Assembly (NCBI RefSeq): GCF_029360645.1
Contig: NZ_JARDUA010000002.1
Coordinates: forward strand, 558,001 to 622,000
Direction: 5' to 3'
From: Pontibacter litorisediminis
GTDB lineage: Bacteria > Bacteroidota > Bacteroidia > Cytophagales > Hymenobacteraceae
DNA length: 64,000 bases
Shown here: one piece after another, positions 1 to 8,049 of the stretch
How positions within the stretch are numbered: position 1 is the stretch's first letter
How the letters are laid out: each line of letters starts with the position of its first letter
Program-made: the position numbers and the translations under genes
The notes under the pieces: model-generated
What the model was told of the DNA's origin: nothing
Seen by the model: the letters and a program-made list of their open reading frames with translations, nothing else
Database searches by the model: none

Positions 1-1446
1 AAACTGCAACTGAAAAAGAGTGACCTGTACCTGCTGTCGGCCGTGGCAGCTTACAGCTTCCTGTTTTACCGGCAAAGCCCGGGCCTAAACTTCTTCCTGT
101 TCACGGTACTCATCGTGGGGCTTCTGTACCGGCAGACAGCTAGGGCAAACCGCCGGCAAAGCAGCTGGTATGCCACAGCCGGCGCCAGCCTTCTCACCGC
201 CTTAAGTGTGCTCGTGAATGCCTCTGAGCTGGCGGTGCTGATGAATGCTGCCTCGCTGGTATTGCTGGCTGGCTTCAGTGTTTCGCCCAGGTCTTCTCTT
301 TTTGTTGCGGCTGCAAACGCTGTTTATTCCCTGGCCTATTCTCTGGTAGAGAACTGCATCAGGGCAATCAACAACAAAGAGCAGGCAAGGGGCGGCGCTG
401 TTTTGGCTGGGGTACAGCGGCAGCACATCAGTATGGTCGCTGTACCTTTGGCGGTGTCGGTTGTCTTCCTGGTAATCTATGCCAGTGCCAGCAGTGCCTT
501 CAGCTATGTGCTCAGCCAGATACAGTTTGGCGCCATCTCGTGGGGCTGGATCGGCTTTACCTTCACAGGCTTCTTCCTTGTATTCGGGCTGCTGCACCAG
601 ATAACTATCCCAGCTATTACGGAAAGAGACCTGGCTACCGGCAACACCCTTACCAGAGAGAGGGCATATAACCGGGGGATATTCATGTTGCCCGCCCTTA
701 AGTATGAGCACCGCACCAGCACCGTACTGCTGGTGATGCTAAACCTGCTGCTCCTCTCCTTTATACTTTCAGATGCCTATTACCTGACGATTGGCACACT
801 GCCGCCGTCTGTTGTTTGGGCGGAGTACCTGCACCAGGGCGTTTATGGCCTCATTTTATCGATCCTGCTGGCTATTGCGTTGCTGCTGTATGTGTTTCGC
901 GGCAACCTGAACTTCTATCGGCACAACCACAGGCTGAAGCAACTGGCCTACATCTGGCTCACACTGAACTTCGTGCTGGTACTGCTCACGCTCACCAAGA
1001 ACAGTATTTACGTTTTCAGCTACGGGCTCACGTACAAGCGCATCGGCGTGTACACATACCTTTCCCTGACAGCTATTGGCCTGGCTTTCAGCTTCATTAA
1101 AGTCGCCAGCCGTAAAAACAACTGGTATCTTTTCCGCAAAAACGCCTGGGCGCTCTACACGGTACTGCTCCTGCTCGGCATGTTTAACTGGGATAAGGCC
1201 ATTACGCACTTTAACATCCAGGTAGCCCAGAAGACAGACTATAGCTACCTCAGCCGCCTCTCGGATGTGAACCTTCCCCAGATGGTCCAGGCTTCTACGT
1301 CCGCTGCGCCGCCATTCAGCGAAATCCAAAGGGAAAGCCTGCTCGCCCGCCGGAACCGGTTTGTGGAAAGGGTATCGGCAAGAGACTGGCAGTCCTGGAA
1401 TTACACCGACTGGCGCGTAAGGCAGGAGCTGCAGGAGCTGGAGTAG
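1..1446 (+). CDS. DUF4153/DUF4173-type membrane protein, 5' end outside window
   Basis: The reading frame is open from base 1, so the true start lies upstream; the first usable start inside the window is a GTG at 43, which I do not believe. About 480 residues are visible. Many hydrophobic segments and the segments AEYLHQGVYGLILSILL and YGLTYKRIGVYTYLSL recall the polytopic DUF4153/DUF4173 families. The C-terminal 60 residues are soluble and charged and end in a short acidic tail. Function is unknown for the family. A hairpin follows the stop codon at once. The family assignment rests on recall of family features and is moderate; the membrane nature is clear. Confidence 0.75.
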   Translation, partial: KLQLKKSDLYLLSAVAAYSFLFYRQSPGLNFFLFTVLIVGLLYRQTARANRRQSSWYATAGASLLTALSVLVNASELAVLMNAASLVLLAGFSVSPRSSLFVAAANAVYSLAYSLVENCIRAINNKEQARGGAVLAGVQRQHISMVAVPLAVSVVFLVIYASASSAFSYVLSQIQFGAISWGWIGFTFTGFFLVFGLLHQITIPAITERDLATGNTLTRERAYNRGIFMLPALKYEHRTSTVLLVMLNLLLLSFILSDAYYLTIGTLPPSVVWAEYLHQGVYGLILSILLAIALLLYVFRGNLNFYRHNHRLKQLAYIWLTLNFVLVLLTLTKNSIYVFSYGLTYKRIGVYTYLSLTAIGLAFSFIKVASRKNNWYLFRKNAWALYTVLLLLGMFNWDKAITHFNIQVAQKTDYSYLSRLSDVNLPQMVQASTSAAPPFSEIQRESLLARRNRFVERVSARDWQSWNYTDWRVRQELQELE

Positions 1447-1453
1447 CCGAGTT

Positions 1454-1481
1454 GAAGGGCGCTCCTATGCTGGCGCCCTTC
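1454..1481 (+). terminator. Hairpin after the DUF4153/DUF4173-type gene
   Basis: A 9-bp perfect stem, GAAGGGCGC with GCGCCCTTC, has a 10-nt loop and starts 7 nt after the stop codon. No T-tract follows, so it could be a weak or factor-dependent terminator. Confidence 0.4.
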
Positions 1482-1623
1482 AGCCCGTCCTGTCAGTAGG
1501 TAGATCGCGCTGCCAATCGGTTATACAAGTAAAAATCATCTGCTTTAGCCGCTGCACGGATAACCCTCTCCTGCCCCTTTTCCGTTTAATAGCACAAGTA
1601 TAAACCACTAAAGTTGATGGCTT

Positions 1624-2343
1624 ATGAACACCCTACCTGTCAACTGGCTTACCGAAGGACTCCTGGACTTTGAGTATAAGAAGTACCTGCTGCTGGCTTA
1701 CCTGCAGGCCGCTAAAGGCGAATTCGCCAAGCAGCGCCTCTACCCTATCTTCTCAGACCTGATCATGCACTACCGCAACCTGCTGCAGGTGAAGGAGCAC
1801 AAGCAACTGGTGTACGAGAAGTTTCCGCAGCGCATCAGCCGCGCCGACTTTGAGAAGCTGGAGCTGGTGTATGAGAAGATCGTGCAGGACGATGAGACCA
1901 TGGAGCAGATAGAGGAGATCATCCAATACGCCACCCCGCTCTTTAGCCAAACCCTGGAGGAAGGAAAGGAGCTGTATGATTTTGTGGAACGCCACCTGGA
2001 CATCAGCCCCGTAGGCATCACCCCCATCTACCACAACGAGGGCTACCTTTTCCTGGAGTACGCCCCCGTAAAGGAAACGCAAGTATACCTATACAACATC
2101 ACGGTGTTTGAGAACACCTACGAGAAGTACAGGGGCATTAACACCAGGCACCTGCAAACCGTGCGGCGCGGCCTCACCCTAACGCACGAGCACCTCAAGG
2201 CCCGTTTGATCAAGGAGCGAAAGGAGCTGCCCAACCCTGCCACCTTCGCCGCCGTGTCCAGGTTTCCGGTGCCGCTGGAGCAGTCGTTGCTGCCCATTGC
2301 CAAGCGCTCTCTGGTGAAGTACGTTACCCGCCTTGCCGCCTGA
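1624..2343 (+). CDS. Conserved hypothetical protein, 239 aa
   Basis: I do not recognise this protein. It has no signal peptide and no membrane segment, is rich in Glu, Lys, Leu and Tyr, and looks mostly helical in its first 130 residues (for example EQIEEIIQYATPLFSQTLEE). The second half, around TPIYHNEGYLFLEYAPVKE, looks like a mixed alpha/beta domain, followed by a basic C-terminus. Tyrosine and acidic content suggest a soluble cytoplasmic protein. ATG at 1624 is the first start in frame and follows AT-rich leader DNA. It stands alone, and the sulfur promoter begins about 60 bases after its stop. Confidence 0.8.
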   Translation: MNTLPVNWLTEGLLDFEYKKYLLLAYLQAAKGEFAKQRLYPIFSDLIMHYRNLLQVKEHKQLVYEKFPQRISRADFEKLELVYEKIVQDDETMEQIEEIIQYATPLFSQTLEEGKELYDFVERHLDISPVGITPIYHNEGYLFLEYAPVKETQVYLYNITVFENTYEKYRGINTRHLQTVRRGLTLTHEHLKARLIKERKELPNPATFAAVSRFPVPLEQSLLPIAKRSLVKYVTRLAA

Positions 2344-2406
2344 GGCTCCGGAGCGGCTTCCTCAGAAGAAAACTTACTCAAAATTTACACATTCCGGAAA
2401 AAGCAT

Positions 2407-2414
2407 TAATTTTG
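2407..2414 (+). promoter_or_regulatory. Bacteroidota -7 box for the cysHDN transcript
   Basis: TAATTTTG matches the TAnnTTTG consensus of the primary sigma factor in Bacteroidota. A T-rich TTTA lies about 20 nt upstream in the -33 position. The box is 40 nt ahead of the riboswitch P1 helix, so the transcript would begin just before the aptamer. Confidence 0.6.
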
Positions 2415-2453
2415 CGGTATCAGTAACAAGACGGAAACGTCTCGATTTTTAAA

Positions 2454-2557
2454 ATTTATAGAGAAGAGGCGAGAGAATAGGCTCCCTGACCCTCTGGCAA
2501 CCTCCTGAACAGTAAGGTGCCAAATCCTATCCCGGCCAATGGCTGGGGAATATAAAT
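2454..2557 (+). ncRNA. SAM-I (S-box) riboswitch upstream of cysHDN
   Basis: The S-box core is visible: GGCAACC (2496-2502) and AAGGTGCCAAATCC (2514-2527). P1 is ATTTATA (2454-2460) with TATAAAT (2551-2557). P2 is AGAGG (2465-2469) with CCTCT (2491-2495). The P2 loop ATAGG (2477-2481) can pair with CCTAT (2526-2530), the known SAM-I pseudoknot. P4 is a GC-rich hairpin within about 2530-2548. The same helices occur at 13131-13231 and 58771-58878 with changed pseudoknot bases that still pair (ATAGG/CCTAT versus CAGG/CCTG). No terminator follows directly; the 3' strand of P1 lies 11 nt ahead of a small reading frame. By family knowledge, SAM binding stabilises P1 and lowers expression. Confidence 0.9.
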
Positions 2558-2568
2558 ACAACGATGCC

Positions 2569-2694
2569 ATGCAAATCTACCCACACACACCAGCACCATG
2601 TATCGCCAGCCGCTGTAACGCCACAGCCCTGGTAGCCATTACCAACACTGCCCGCAACCCAAAGGGCTGTTGTTGTTGCTGTTGGATGTGCTAG
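2569..2694 (+). CDS. Cysteine-rich leader peptide (41 aa) of cysHDN
   Basis: A 41-codon frame starts 11 nt after riboswitch P1. It has eight cysteines and ends GCCCCCWMC followed by TAG; the Cys run mixes TGT and TGC. It is not in frame with cysH and has no resemblance to a folded protein. Three similar frames occupy the matching place in the other two sulfur operons of this window (13002-13121, 12730-12861, 58614-58760), which makes chance unlikely. The likely role is regulatory: scarcity of Cys-tRNA would stall the ribosome on the run and change folding or Rho access downstream. The mechanism is inference; the frame and its position are seen directly. Confidence 0.75.
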   Translation: MQIYPHTPAPCIASRCNATALVAITNTARNPKGCCCCCWMC

Positions 2695-2774
2695 GTCAGC
2701 ACCTTTCCCTTTGCTTTAGGCCTGGTTACCCCCACAGCCACACTGCAAGCAACAATTTCAGGGCATTCTTTTTG

Positions 2775-2800
2775 CTGCTTTGCCGGTACCGGCAAGGCAG
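2775..2800 (+). promoter_or_regulatory. Strong hairpin between leader peptide and cysH
   Basis: CTGCTTTGCC (2775-2784) pairs with GGCAAGGCAG (2791-2800) with one G-U pair, loop GGTACC. It has no clear 3' T-tract. Between the Cys run and this hairpin, GCAACAA (2749-2755) is complementary to TTGTTGC inside the Cys codons, so alternative folds are possible. This may be the switching element that reads leader translation. Confidence 0.45.
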
Positions 2801-2864
2801 GATCATAATTAATGGGATTTTTGAAAGGTCCCGGGTTCATTCCGAATTTATACTAAAAACAAAT

Positions 2865-3584
2865 ATGGATCTATCACAGGAACTACTTTCCAGGCTGGAT
2901 TCGCTGCGCGCAATGCTGGCTGGTTTACCGGCCGCAGAAGGGCTGAGCCGGCTGGTGCAGGAGTTTGACGGCAGCATCGCCTTCTCCTCCAGCCTCGGCG
3001 TAGAGGACCAGTTGGTGACGCACCACATCTTTGAGCAGGATCTGCCGATACGCGTGTTCACGCTGGACACAGGGCGCCTTTTTAACGAGAGCTACACGCT
3101 GCTGCACAAGACCAACAACCACTACGGCAAAAAGATCGAGGTATACTTTCCGAAGCACGAGGCTGTGGAGCAGCTGGTGAACACGAAAGGGCCGATGAGC
3201 TTTTACAACTCGATCGACGACCGTAAGGAGTGCTGCTACATCCGCAAGGTAGAGCCCCTGAACCGCGCCCTGCAAGGGGTGCAGGTATGGGTAACCGGCA
3301 TCCGTGCCGACCAGTCCGGGGCACGCCAGGACCTGCAGCTGCTGGAATGGGACGAGGCCCATCAGCTCATCAAGTATAACCCACTGCTGGATTATACTTT
3401 GGAGCAGGTGCAAGCCGAGGTGAAGGCGCTGCACATCCCTTACAACCCGCTGCACGACAAAGGCTTTGTTAGCATTGGCTGCGCCCCCTGCACGCGTGCC
3501 ATTCAGCCGGGCGAGGATTTCCGCGCCGGCCGCTGGTGGTGGGAAGACAACTCCAAAAAGGAGTGCGGCCTGCACGCTAGATAA
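2865..3584 (+). CDS. cysH: Assimilatory adenylyl-sulfate (APS) reductase CysH
   Basis: Reduces APS to sulfite with thioredoxin or glutaredoxin as electron donor. The protein has 239 residues. The PP-loop-like segment FSSSLGVEDQ lies at about 45-54. Cys123-Cys124 and Cys206/Cys209 are the pairs that ligate a [4Fe-4S] cluster in APS-type enzymes and are absent from PAPS-only E. coli CysH. The catalytic Cys234 sits in KKECGLH at the C-terminus. The frame stays open upstream to 2670 without an ATG; ATG at 2865 gives the normal family N-terminus. It is first in the cysHDN operon behind the riboswitch and leader peptide. No APS kinase gene is present nearby, which agrees with APS as substrate. Confidence 0.95.
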   Translation: MDLSQELLSRLDSLRAMLAGLPAAEGLSRLVQEFDGSIAFSSSLGVEDQLVTHHIFEQDLPIRVFTLDTGRLFNESYTLLHKTNNHYGKKIEVYFPKHEAVEQLVNTKGPMSFYNSIDDRKECCYIRKVEPLNRALQGVQVWVTGIRADQSGARQDLQLLEWDEAHQLIKYNPLLDYTLEQVQAEVKALHIPYNPLHDKGFVSIGCAPCTRAIQPGEDFRAGRWWWEDNSKKECGLHAR

Positions 3585-3662
3585 GTTAGAAAGTTTAGGA
3601 GTTAGAGAGTTAGAGAGTTAGAAAGTTGGGGAGTTTAGGGGTTAGAGAGTTCGGGAGTTATT
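3585..3662 (+). repeat. Degenerate GTTAGAGA-type tandem repeat in the cysH-cysD spacer
   Basis: About ten imperfect 7-9 bp units of the type GTTAGAGA or GTTTAGGA lie directly after the cysH stop, followed by an AC-rich stretch (AACTAATAACTAACAACC) that is roughly complementary. The transcript could fold back here. No coding content. Confidence 0.7.
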
Positions 3663-3706
3663 GATACCGAACAACTAATAACTAACAACCAATAACGAAC
3701 AACAAT

Positions 3707-4615
3707 ATGACAAAAAGATACTTGGATTACCTCGATCAGCTGGAGGCGGAGGCTATCCACATCATGCGCGAGGTAGCGGGGCAATTTGAAAAGCCGGCGC
3801 TTCTTTTCTCAGGAGGCAAAGACTCTATCACCCTGGTACGCCTGGCGGAGAAGGCGTTTCGGCCGGGCAAGTTCCCGTTCCCGCTCGTGCACATTGACAC
3901 GGGCCACAACTTCCCGGAAGCGATACGCTACCGCGATGAGCTGGCCGAGCGCCTGGGCGAGAAACTGATCGTGCGCAACGTGGAGGACACCATTAAGCGC
4001 AAAAACCTGTCGGAGCCCACGGGCCGCTACGCCAGCCGCAACGCCCTGCAAACCCACACCCTGCTGGAGACCATTGAGGAGTTCGGCTTCGACGCCTGCA
4101 TCGGCGGCGCCCGCCGCGACGAGGAGAAAGCCCGCGCCAAGGAACGCATCTTCTCGGTGCGTGACGAGTTTGGCCAGTGGGACCCGAAACGCCAGCGCCC
4201 GGAGCTGTGGAACATCTACAACGGCCGCATTCACAAAGGCGAGAACGTGCGTGTGTTCCCGATCTCCAACTGGACGGAGCTGGACGTATGGAACTACATC
4301 AAGCGCGAAGGCATCGCGTTGCCAAACATCTACTACACCCACGAGCGCGAATGCCTGGTGCGCGACGGCAAGCTGATGGCCTGGTCTGACTTTATCTACC
4401 AGGAGCCGGACGATGTGGTGGTGACAAAGCAGGTGCGCTTCCGAACGGTGGGCGATATGACCTGCACGGCCGCCGTGGAGTCTGTGGCCTATGACATTGA
4501 CGCCGTGATCGCGGAGATTCTGGAATCAAAGATAAGTGAGCGTGGCGCCACCCGCATCGACGACAAGCTGTCGGAGACGGCCATGGAAGACCGTAAGAAA
4601 GGAGGATACTTTTAA
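3707..4615 (+). CDS. cysD: Sulfate adenylyltransferase subunit 2 (CysD)
   Basis: Small catalytic subunit of ATP sulfurylase, making APS from sulfate and ATP with the GTPase CysN. It has 302 residues, the normal family length. The PP-loop FSGGKDS is at 34-40; GGARRDEEKARAKERIFS and WDPKRQRPELWNIYNGR follow, as in the family. ATG at 3707 follows an A-rich spacer (AACAACAAT) without a clear Shine-Dalgarno site. It ends one base before the cysN start, so the two subunits are probably translationally coupled. A purine stretch, GAAAGGAGGA, ahead of the cysD stop may serve cysN. Confidence 0.97.
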   Translation: MTKRYLDYLDQLEAEAIHIMREVAGQFEKPALLFSGGKDSITLVRLAEKAFRPGKFPFPLVHIDTGHNFPEAIRYRDELAERLGEKLIVRNVEDTIKRKNLSEPTGRYASRNALQTHTLLETIEEFGFDACIGGARRDEEKARAKERIFSVRDEFGQWDPKRQRPELWNIYNGRIHKGENVRVFPISNWTELDVWNYIKREGIALPNIYYTHERECLVRDGKLMAWSDFIYQEPDDVVVTKQVRFRTVGDMTCTAAVESVAYDIDAVIAEILESKISERGATRIDDKLSETAMEDRKKGGYF

Positions 4616-4616
4616 G

Positions 4617-5873
4617 ATGGATATACTACGATTTATAACTGCCGGCAACGTAGACGACGGCAAGAGCACCCTGATCGGACGCCTGCTCTTCGACACCAAG
4701 CAGATCTTTGCCGACCAGCTGGAGGCCATTGAAAGCTCCGGCCGCCTGAACGAAGACGGGCAGGTAGACCTTTCCTTGCTGACGGACGGCCTGAAGGCGG
4801 AGCGCGAGCAGGGCATCACCATTGATGTGGCTTACAAGTACTTCTCCACGGAGAAGCGCAAGTTCATCATCGCCGATGCCCCGGGGCACATCCAATATAC
4901 CCGCAACATGGTGACGGGGGCCTCTAACTCCAACCTGTCCATCATACTTGTGGATGCCCGCAAGGGAGTGCAGGAGCAGACGCGCCGTCACTCCATCATC
5001 TCCTCGCTGCTGGGCATCCCGCACCTGGTGATCTGTATCAACAAAATGGACCTGGTAGGGTATGATGAGCAGGTATACAACCAGATTGTGGAGGACTACA
5101 AGCAGTTCGCGAAAAAGCTGAAGTCTAAGGACATTACGTTTATACCGGTAAGCGCCCTGAAAGGCGACAACATTGTGGAAGGCTCTGAGCTGACCATGCC
5201 GTGGTACCAGGGCCCAAGCCTGCTGGAGCACCTGGAGCAGGTGCCGGTGTCGCAGGACTTTAACCTGGAGGACTCGCGCTTCCCGGTGCAGTACGTGATT
5301 CGCCCGCTTACGGCCGAACACCACGATTACCGCGGCTATGCCGGTAAGGTAATCAGCGGCACCTACAAAGCCGGCGACAGGGTTACGGTGCAGCCGTCGG
5401 GCCAAACCACCACAGTTAAGTCTGTGGAACTTGGCGGCAAAGTACTGGAAGAAGCTTTCGCCCCTATGTCTGTTGTGTTGCAATTACAGGACGAAGTGGA
5501 CATCAGCCGTGGCGATGTGATTGTGAAGGCTGCTGATGGCCTTGAGGTGGCACAGGAGTTTGAGGCCGAGGTTTGCTGGATGCACAACAAGGCCCTGAAG
5601 CCGGGCGCCAAGCTGCTGCTTCGCCACAACTCTACCGAGACGCGTTGCGTGGTGCGCCACATCGACTACAAGATCGACATCAACACGCTCGATCACCTGG
5701 AGGACGTGGACCAGATACAGCTCAACGACATCTGCCGCGTGCAGATCAAAACCGCTGCCCCACTCCTGCTGGATAAGTATGAGAATAACCGCTCTAACGG
5801 AGGCTTTATACTTGTGGACGAGACCTCTTTCGCCACGGTAGGGGCCGGCATGGTGGCTGAAATTGAATATTAA
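4617..5873 (+). CDS. cysN: Sulfate adenylyltransferase subunit 1, GTPase CysN
   Basis: GTPase subunit that drives APS formation by CysD. It has 418 residues. G1 is GNVDDGKST (10-18), G2 lies in REQGITIDVAY, G3 is DAPGH and G4 is NKMD; EF-Tu-like domains II and III follow. It ends after those domains, so there is no fused CysC kinase. An in-frame extension to 4536 exists but overlaps cysD; ATG at 4617, one base after the cysD stop, begins the family N-terminus MDILRFITAGN. It is last in the cysHDN operon and is followed by a strong terminator. Confidence 0.97.
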   Translation: MDILRFITAGNVDDGKSTLIGRLLFDTKQIFADQLEAIESSGRLNEDGQVDLSLLTDGLKAEREQGITIDVAYKYFSTEKRKFIIADAPGHIQYTRNMVTGASNSNLSIILVDARKGVQEQTRRHSIISSLLGIPHLVICINKMDLVGYDEQVYNQIVEDYKQFAKKLKSKDITFIPVSALKGDNIVEGSELTMPWYQGPSLLEHLEQVPVSQDFNLEDSRFPVQYVIRPLTAEHHDYRGYAGKVISGTYKAGDRVTVQPSGQTTTVKSVELGGKVLEEAFAPMSVVLQLQDEVDISRGDVIVKAADGLEVAQEFEAEVCWMHNKALKPGAKLLLRHNSTETRCVVRHIDYKIDINTLDHLEDVDQIQLNDICRVQIKTAAPLLLDKYENNRSNGGFILVDETSFATVGAGMVAEIEY

Positions 5874-5919
5874 CTGGAGACGCTCACAGGTCTGAAAGAC
5901 ACTGTGAGGTCATTATAAG

Positions 5920-5956
5920 AAGAAGCCGCTGCAGTTTATACTTGCAGCGGCTTCTT
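5920..5956 (+). terminator. Terminator of the cysHDN operon
   Basis: A 14-bp perfect stem, AAGAAGCCGCTGCA (5920-5933) with TGCAGCGGCTTCTT (5943-5956), has the loop GTTTATACT. It lies 46 nt after the cysN stop. Only a short T-rich stretch follows (GCATTTATTTC). No gene is seen in the rest of 5874-6175 apart from the hairpin at 6106-6142. Confidence 0.75.
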
Positions 5957-6105
5957 GCATTTATTTCTATACCTACTGTTTAGGCAGTGAAATAGGGCAG
6001 CCGGTTTGTAAAGGCGGACGTATAAACCTGAACTGCGCCAGTTACAACTTGGCTTCATTTAGCTACCCCGGCTAGGTTGCCACTAAACTTAGGGCATGGT
6101 TATCA

Positions 6106-6142
6106 GTTGCAGGTATAAGCTGCTGCAGCTTATACCTGCAAC
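6106..6142 (-). terminator. Long hairpin at the end of the minus-strand sulfur cluster
   Basis: A 17-bp perfect stem, GTTGCAGGTATAAGCTG (6106-6122) with CAGCTTATACCTGCAAC (6126-6142), has a 3-nt loop. It is 33 bp downstream of the OsmC-like stop. No U-tract is present on the minus strand, so it may be an mRNA-stabilising or factor-dependent end. The stem carries the window-wide TATA-rich word GTATAAG/CTTATAC. Confidence 0.55.
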
Positions 6143-6175
6143 AGCTTTTGCTTGCTCAGCTAGCCTTCTAACTTT

Positions 6176-6592
6176 CTACTTCACCAGCTCATAAGTATAA
6201 CTAATGGTAGCGGTTTTGTAAAGTATGGCCGCCACCGAGCAGTACTTGTCCATCGACAGCTGGATGGCCTGCTGCACTTTCAGCTCCTCCAACTCACCGC
6301 CAAGTATAAAATGCACGTGTATCTGCTTGAATAGCGAAGGCACCTCTCCCGGCACGCGCTCCGCTTTCACGTTAATTTTAAACGAATTGATCTGCTGGCG
6401 CTTCTTCTTCAGTATCTGGATAACGTCTATGGCGCTGCAGCCGCCAAGGCCCATGAGCAGCATTTCCATGGGGCGGGCGCCGGCGTTATGCCCCCCGATT
6501 TCCGGTGAGCCGTCTATATTGATTTCCACTCCTGAGGCACCAGTGGCCACAAAGTGAAAGTCCTCGTCTACGCGTGTAAGGTTTACTTCCAT
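6176..6592 (-). CDS. OsmC family protein
   Basis: 138 residues, the usual length for small OsmC/YhfA-like proteins. Both characteristic cysteines are present: Cys in MGLGGCSAIDV (about 52) and Cys in MDKYCSVAAIL (about 117), with the long central helix before the first. OsmC-type proteins are dimeric thiol peroxidases of the cytoplasm that act on organic hydroperoxides, but the YhfA-like branch has no settled substrate. It is the last gene on the minus strand of the sulfur cluster, 148 bp after metZ. The association with sulfur genes may reflect thiol homeostasis (inference). Confidence 0.88.
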   Translation of the reverse strand: MEVNLTRVDEDFHFVATGASGVEINIDGSPEIGGHNAGARPMEMLLMGLGGCSAIDVIQILKKKRQQINSFKINVKAERVPGEVPSLFKQIHVHFILGGELEELKVQQAIQLSMDKYCSVAAILYKTATISYTYELVK

Positions 6593-6740
6593 GTGTTTTT
6601 GTTAATGTACCAGCAAGCTATGCCTGCAGGTGGTGTAAGATTACATTTTACTCCTTAGCAAGTTTAAACACTGCCTGAATCAAGGTTGCGGAGACAATCT
6701 AATATCCCCTCAAACAACGAGCAACTATAAATGACAACTA

Positions 6741-7907
6741 TCAGACCCGCTCCAGGGCCTGCTTTACGTCCGAAATGATGTCGTGTATACTCTCCAGGCC
6801 TACCGATACACGCACCAGGCCCGGAGTTATACCGGTGGCAGCACGTTCCTCTTCCTTTAGTTTGGAGTGGGTGGTTGAGGCAGGATGAGTTACAATGGTG
6901 CGGGTATCGCCAAGATTAGCACTGATGCTGGCCATCTGCAGGTTGTCAATAAAGCGCTTCGCCGCCTCATAGCCGCCTTTTACCTCCAGCGTTACAATGC
7001 CCCCGCCCTGGCGCATCTGCTTTTTAGCTAACTCATACTGCGGAAACGACGGCAGGAACGGGTAGTTTACCTTCTCCAGCGCCGGGTTTCCTTCCAGGGC
7101 TTCTGCCAGCTTTAGCGCGTTCTCGCAGTGCTTCTCCACCCGCAGCTGCAGCGTCTCCAGGCTTTTAGACAACACCCACGCATTGAACGGCGACATGGCC
7201 GGCCCGGTGTGGCGGGCAAAATACCTTATCTGGGTGATAAGGTCTTTACGGCCCACGGCAATGCCCCCCAGCACGCGGCCCTGCCCGTCGATGTACTTGG
7301 TGGCCGAGTGCAACACCAGGTCGGCGCCAAAGTCCGTGGGGTTCTGCAGCACAGGCGTGGCGAAGCAGTTGTCCACCACCAGCAGCAGGTTATGCTTGCG
7401 CTTCAGCTCGCCCAGCCACTCCAGGTCTATCAGTTCCAGCCCAGGGTTGGATGGCGTCTCGATCAGGATAAGTTTGGTGGCCGGCGTAATCAGGTCCTCC
7501 CACGCTTCCGGCTTACTGGCATCCGCGTAAGTATAGGAAATGCCCCACTTCGGGAAAATGTTGGTGAGCAGCTGGTGCGTGGACCCGAACAGCGAGCGGC
7601 ATGCCAGCACATGGTCTCCGGACTGCAGCAGGGCGCCCAGACTGCCAAAAATAGCGCCCATGCCCGAGGCAAAGGCAAAGCCTTCCTCCGCTTTCTCCAG
7701 GTAGCACATCTTCTCCAGCAGCTCGTCTACGTTTGGGTTGGCGTAGCGGGAGTATACCTGCCCCTGCTCCTCCTCGGCAAACACGGCACGCGCCTGCTCG
7801 GCATCCTCAAACACAAAACTGGAGGTCAGGTATAACGGCACCGAGTGCTCGCGGTAATGAGACCGCTGCGTCTGGAGGCGAATCGCTCCGGTAGAATTAT
7901 CGCTCAT
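6741..7907 (-). CDS. metZ: O-succinylhomoserine sulfhydrylase-like PLP enzyme (MetZ)
   Basis: Cys/Met metabolism PLP-dependent enzyme of 388 residues, the normal length. The PLP lysine is K204 in HSATKYIDGQGR; the DGQGR ending is characteristic of MetZ rather than of MetB or MetY. The phosphate-binding segment SGMGAIFG and ETPSNPG are present. It would join sulfide with an activated homoserine to give homocysteine. Because MetX in this window is acetyltransferase-like, the true acyl donor could be O-acetylhomoserine, and a cystathionine synthase or lyase role is not excluded. A promoter-like TAAATTTG sits 48 nt upstream, so it may be transcribed apart from the sulfite reductase operon. Confidence 0.85.
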   Translation of the reverse strand: MSDNSTGAIRLQTQRSHYREHSVPLYLTSSFVFEDAEQARAVFAEEEQGQVYSRYANPNVDELLEKMCYLEKAEEGFAFASGMGAIFGSLGALLQSGDHVLACRSLFGSTHQLLTNIFPKWGISYTYADASKPEAWEDLITPATKLILIETPSNPGLELIDLEWLGELKRKHNLLLVVDNCFATPVLQNPTDFGADLVLHSATKYIDGQGRVLGGIAVGRKDLITQIRYFARHTGPAMSPFNAWVLSKSLETLQLRVEKHCENALKLAEALEGNPALEKVNYPFLPSFPQYELAKKQMRQGGGIVTLEVKGGYEAAKRFIDNLQMASISANLGDTRTIVTHPASTTHSKLKEEERAATGITPGLVRVSVGLESIHDIISDVKQALERV

Positions 7908-7954
7908 GAACGGTAGTTTTCTGGTTAGATAAGGTATTGTATGTTAGTTCGAAT

Positions 7955-7962
7955 CAAATTTA
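7955..7962 (-). promoter_or_regulatory. Candidate -7 box for metZ
   Basis: On the minus strand this reads TAAATTTG, a full match to TAnnTTTG, 47 nt upstream of the metZ ATG. No clear -33 TTTG is present. Confidence 0.45.
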
Positions 7963-8049
7963 CAGGATGTAAGAACGGAGAAGATGATGCGGCCCGTCAG
8001 AGCCTGCTCAGTTAGCCTCCCCATACTTACATCATTTTTAATGCTCCCC

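Noticed and set aside
2569..2694. Cys runs as mere TGT microsatellites
   Set aside because: TGT and TGC are mixed, the frames have start and stop codons at comparable positions in all three operons, and the sequence around the runs differs.
2670..2864. N-terminal extension of cysH from 2670
   Set aside because: No ATG in the extension; the Leu run is the shifted frame of the Cys codons of the leader peptide, and ATG at 2865 gives the family N-terminus.
3585..3662. Possible CRISPR array
   Set aside because: Units are 7-9 bp without spacers; it is a low-complexity tandem repeat and no cas genes are near.
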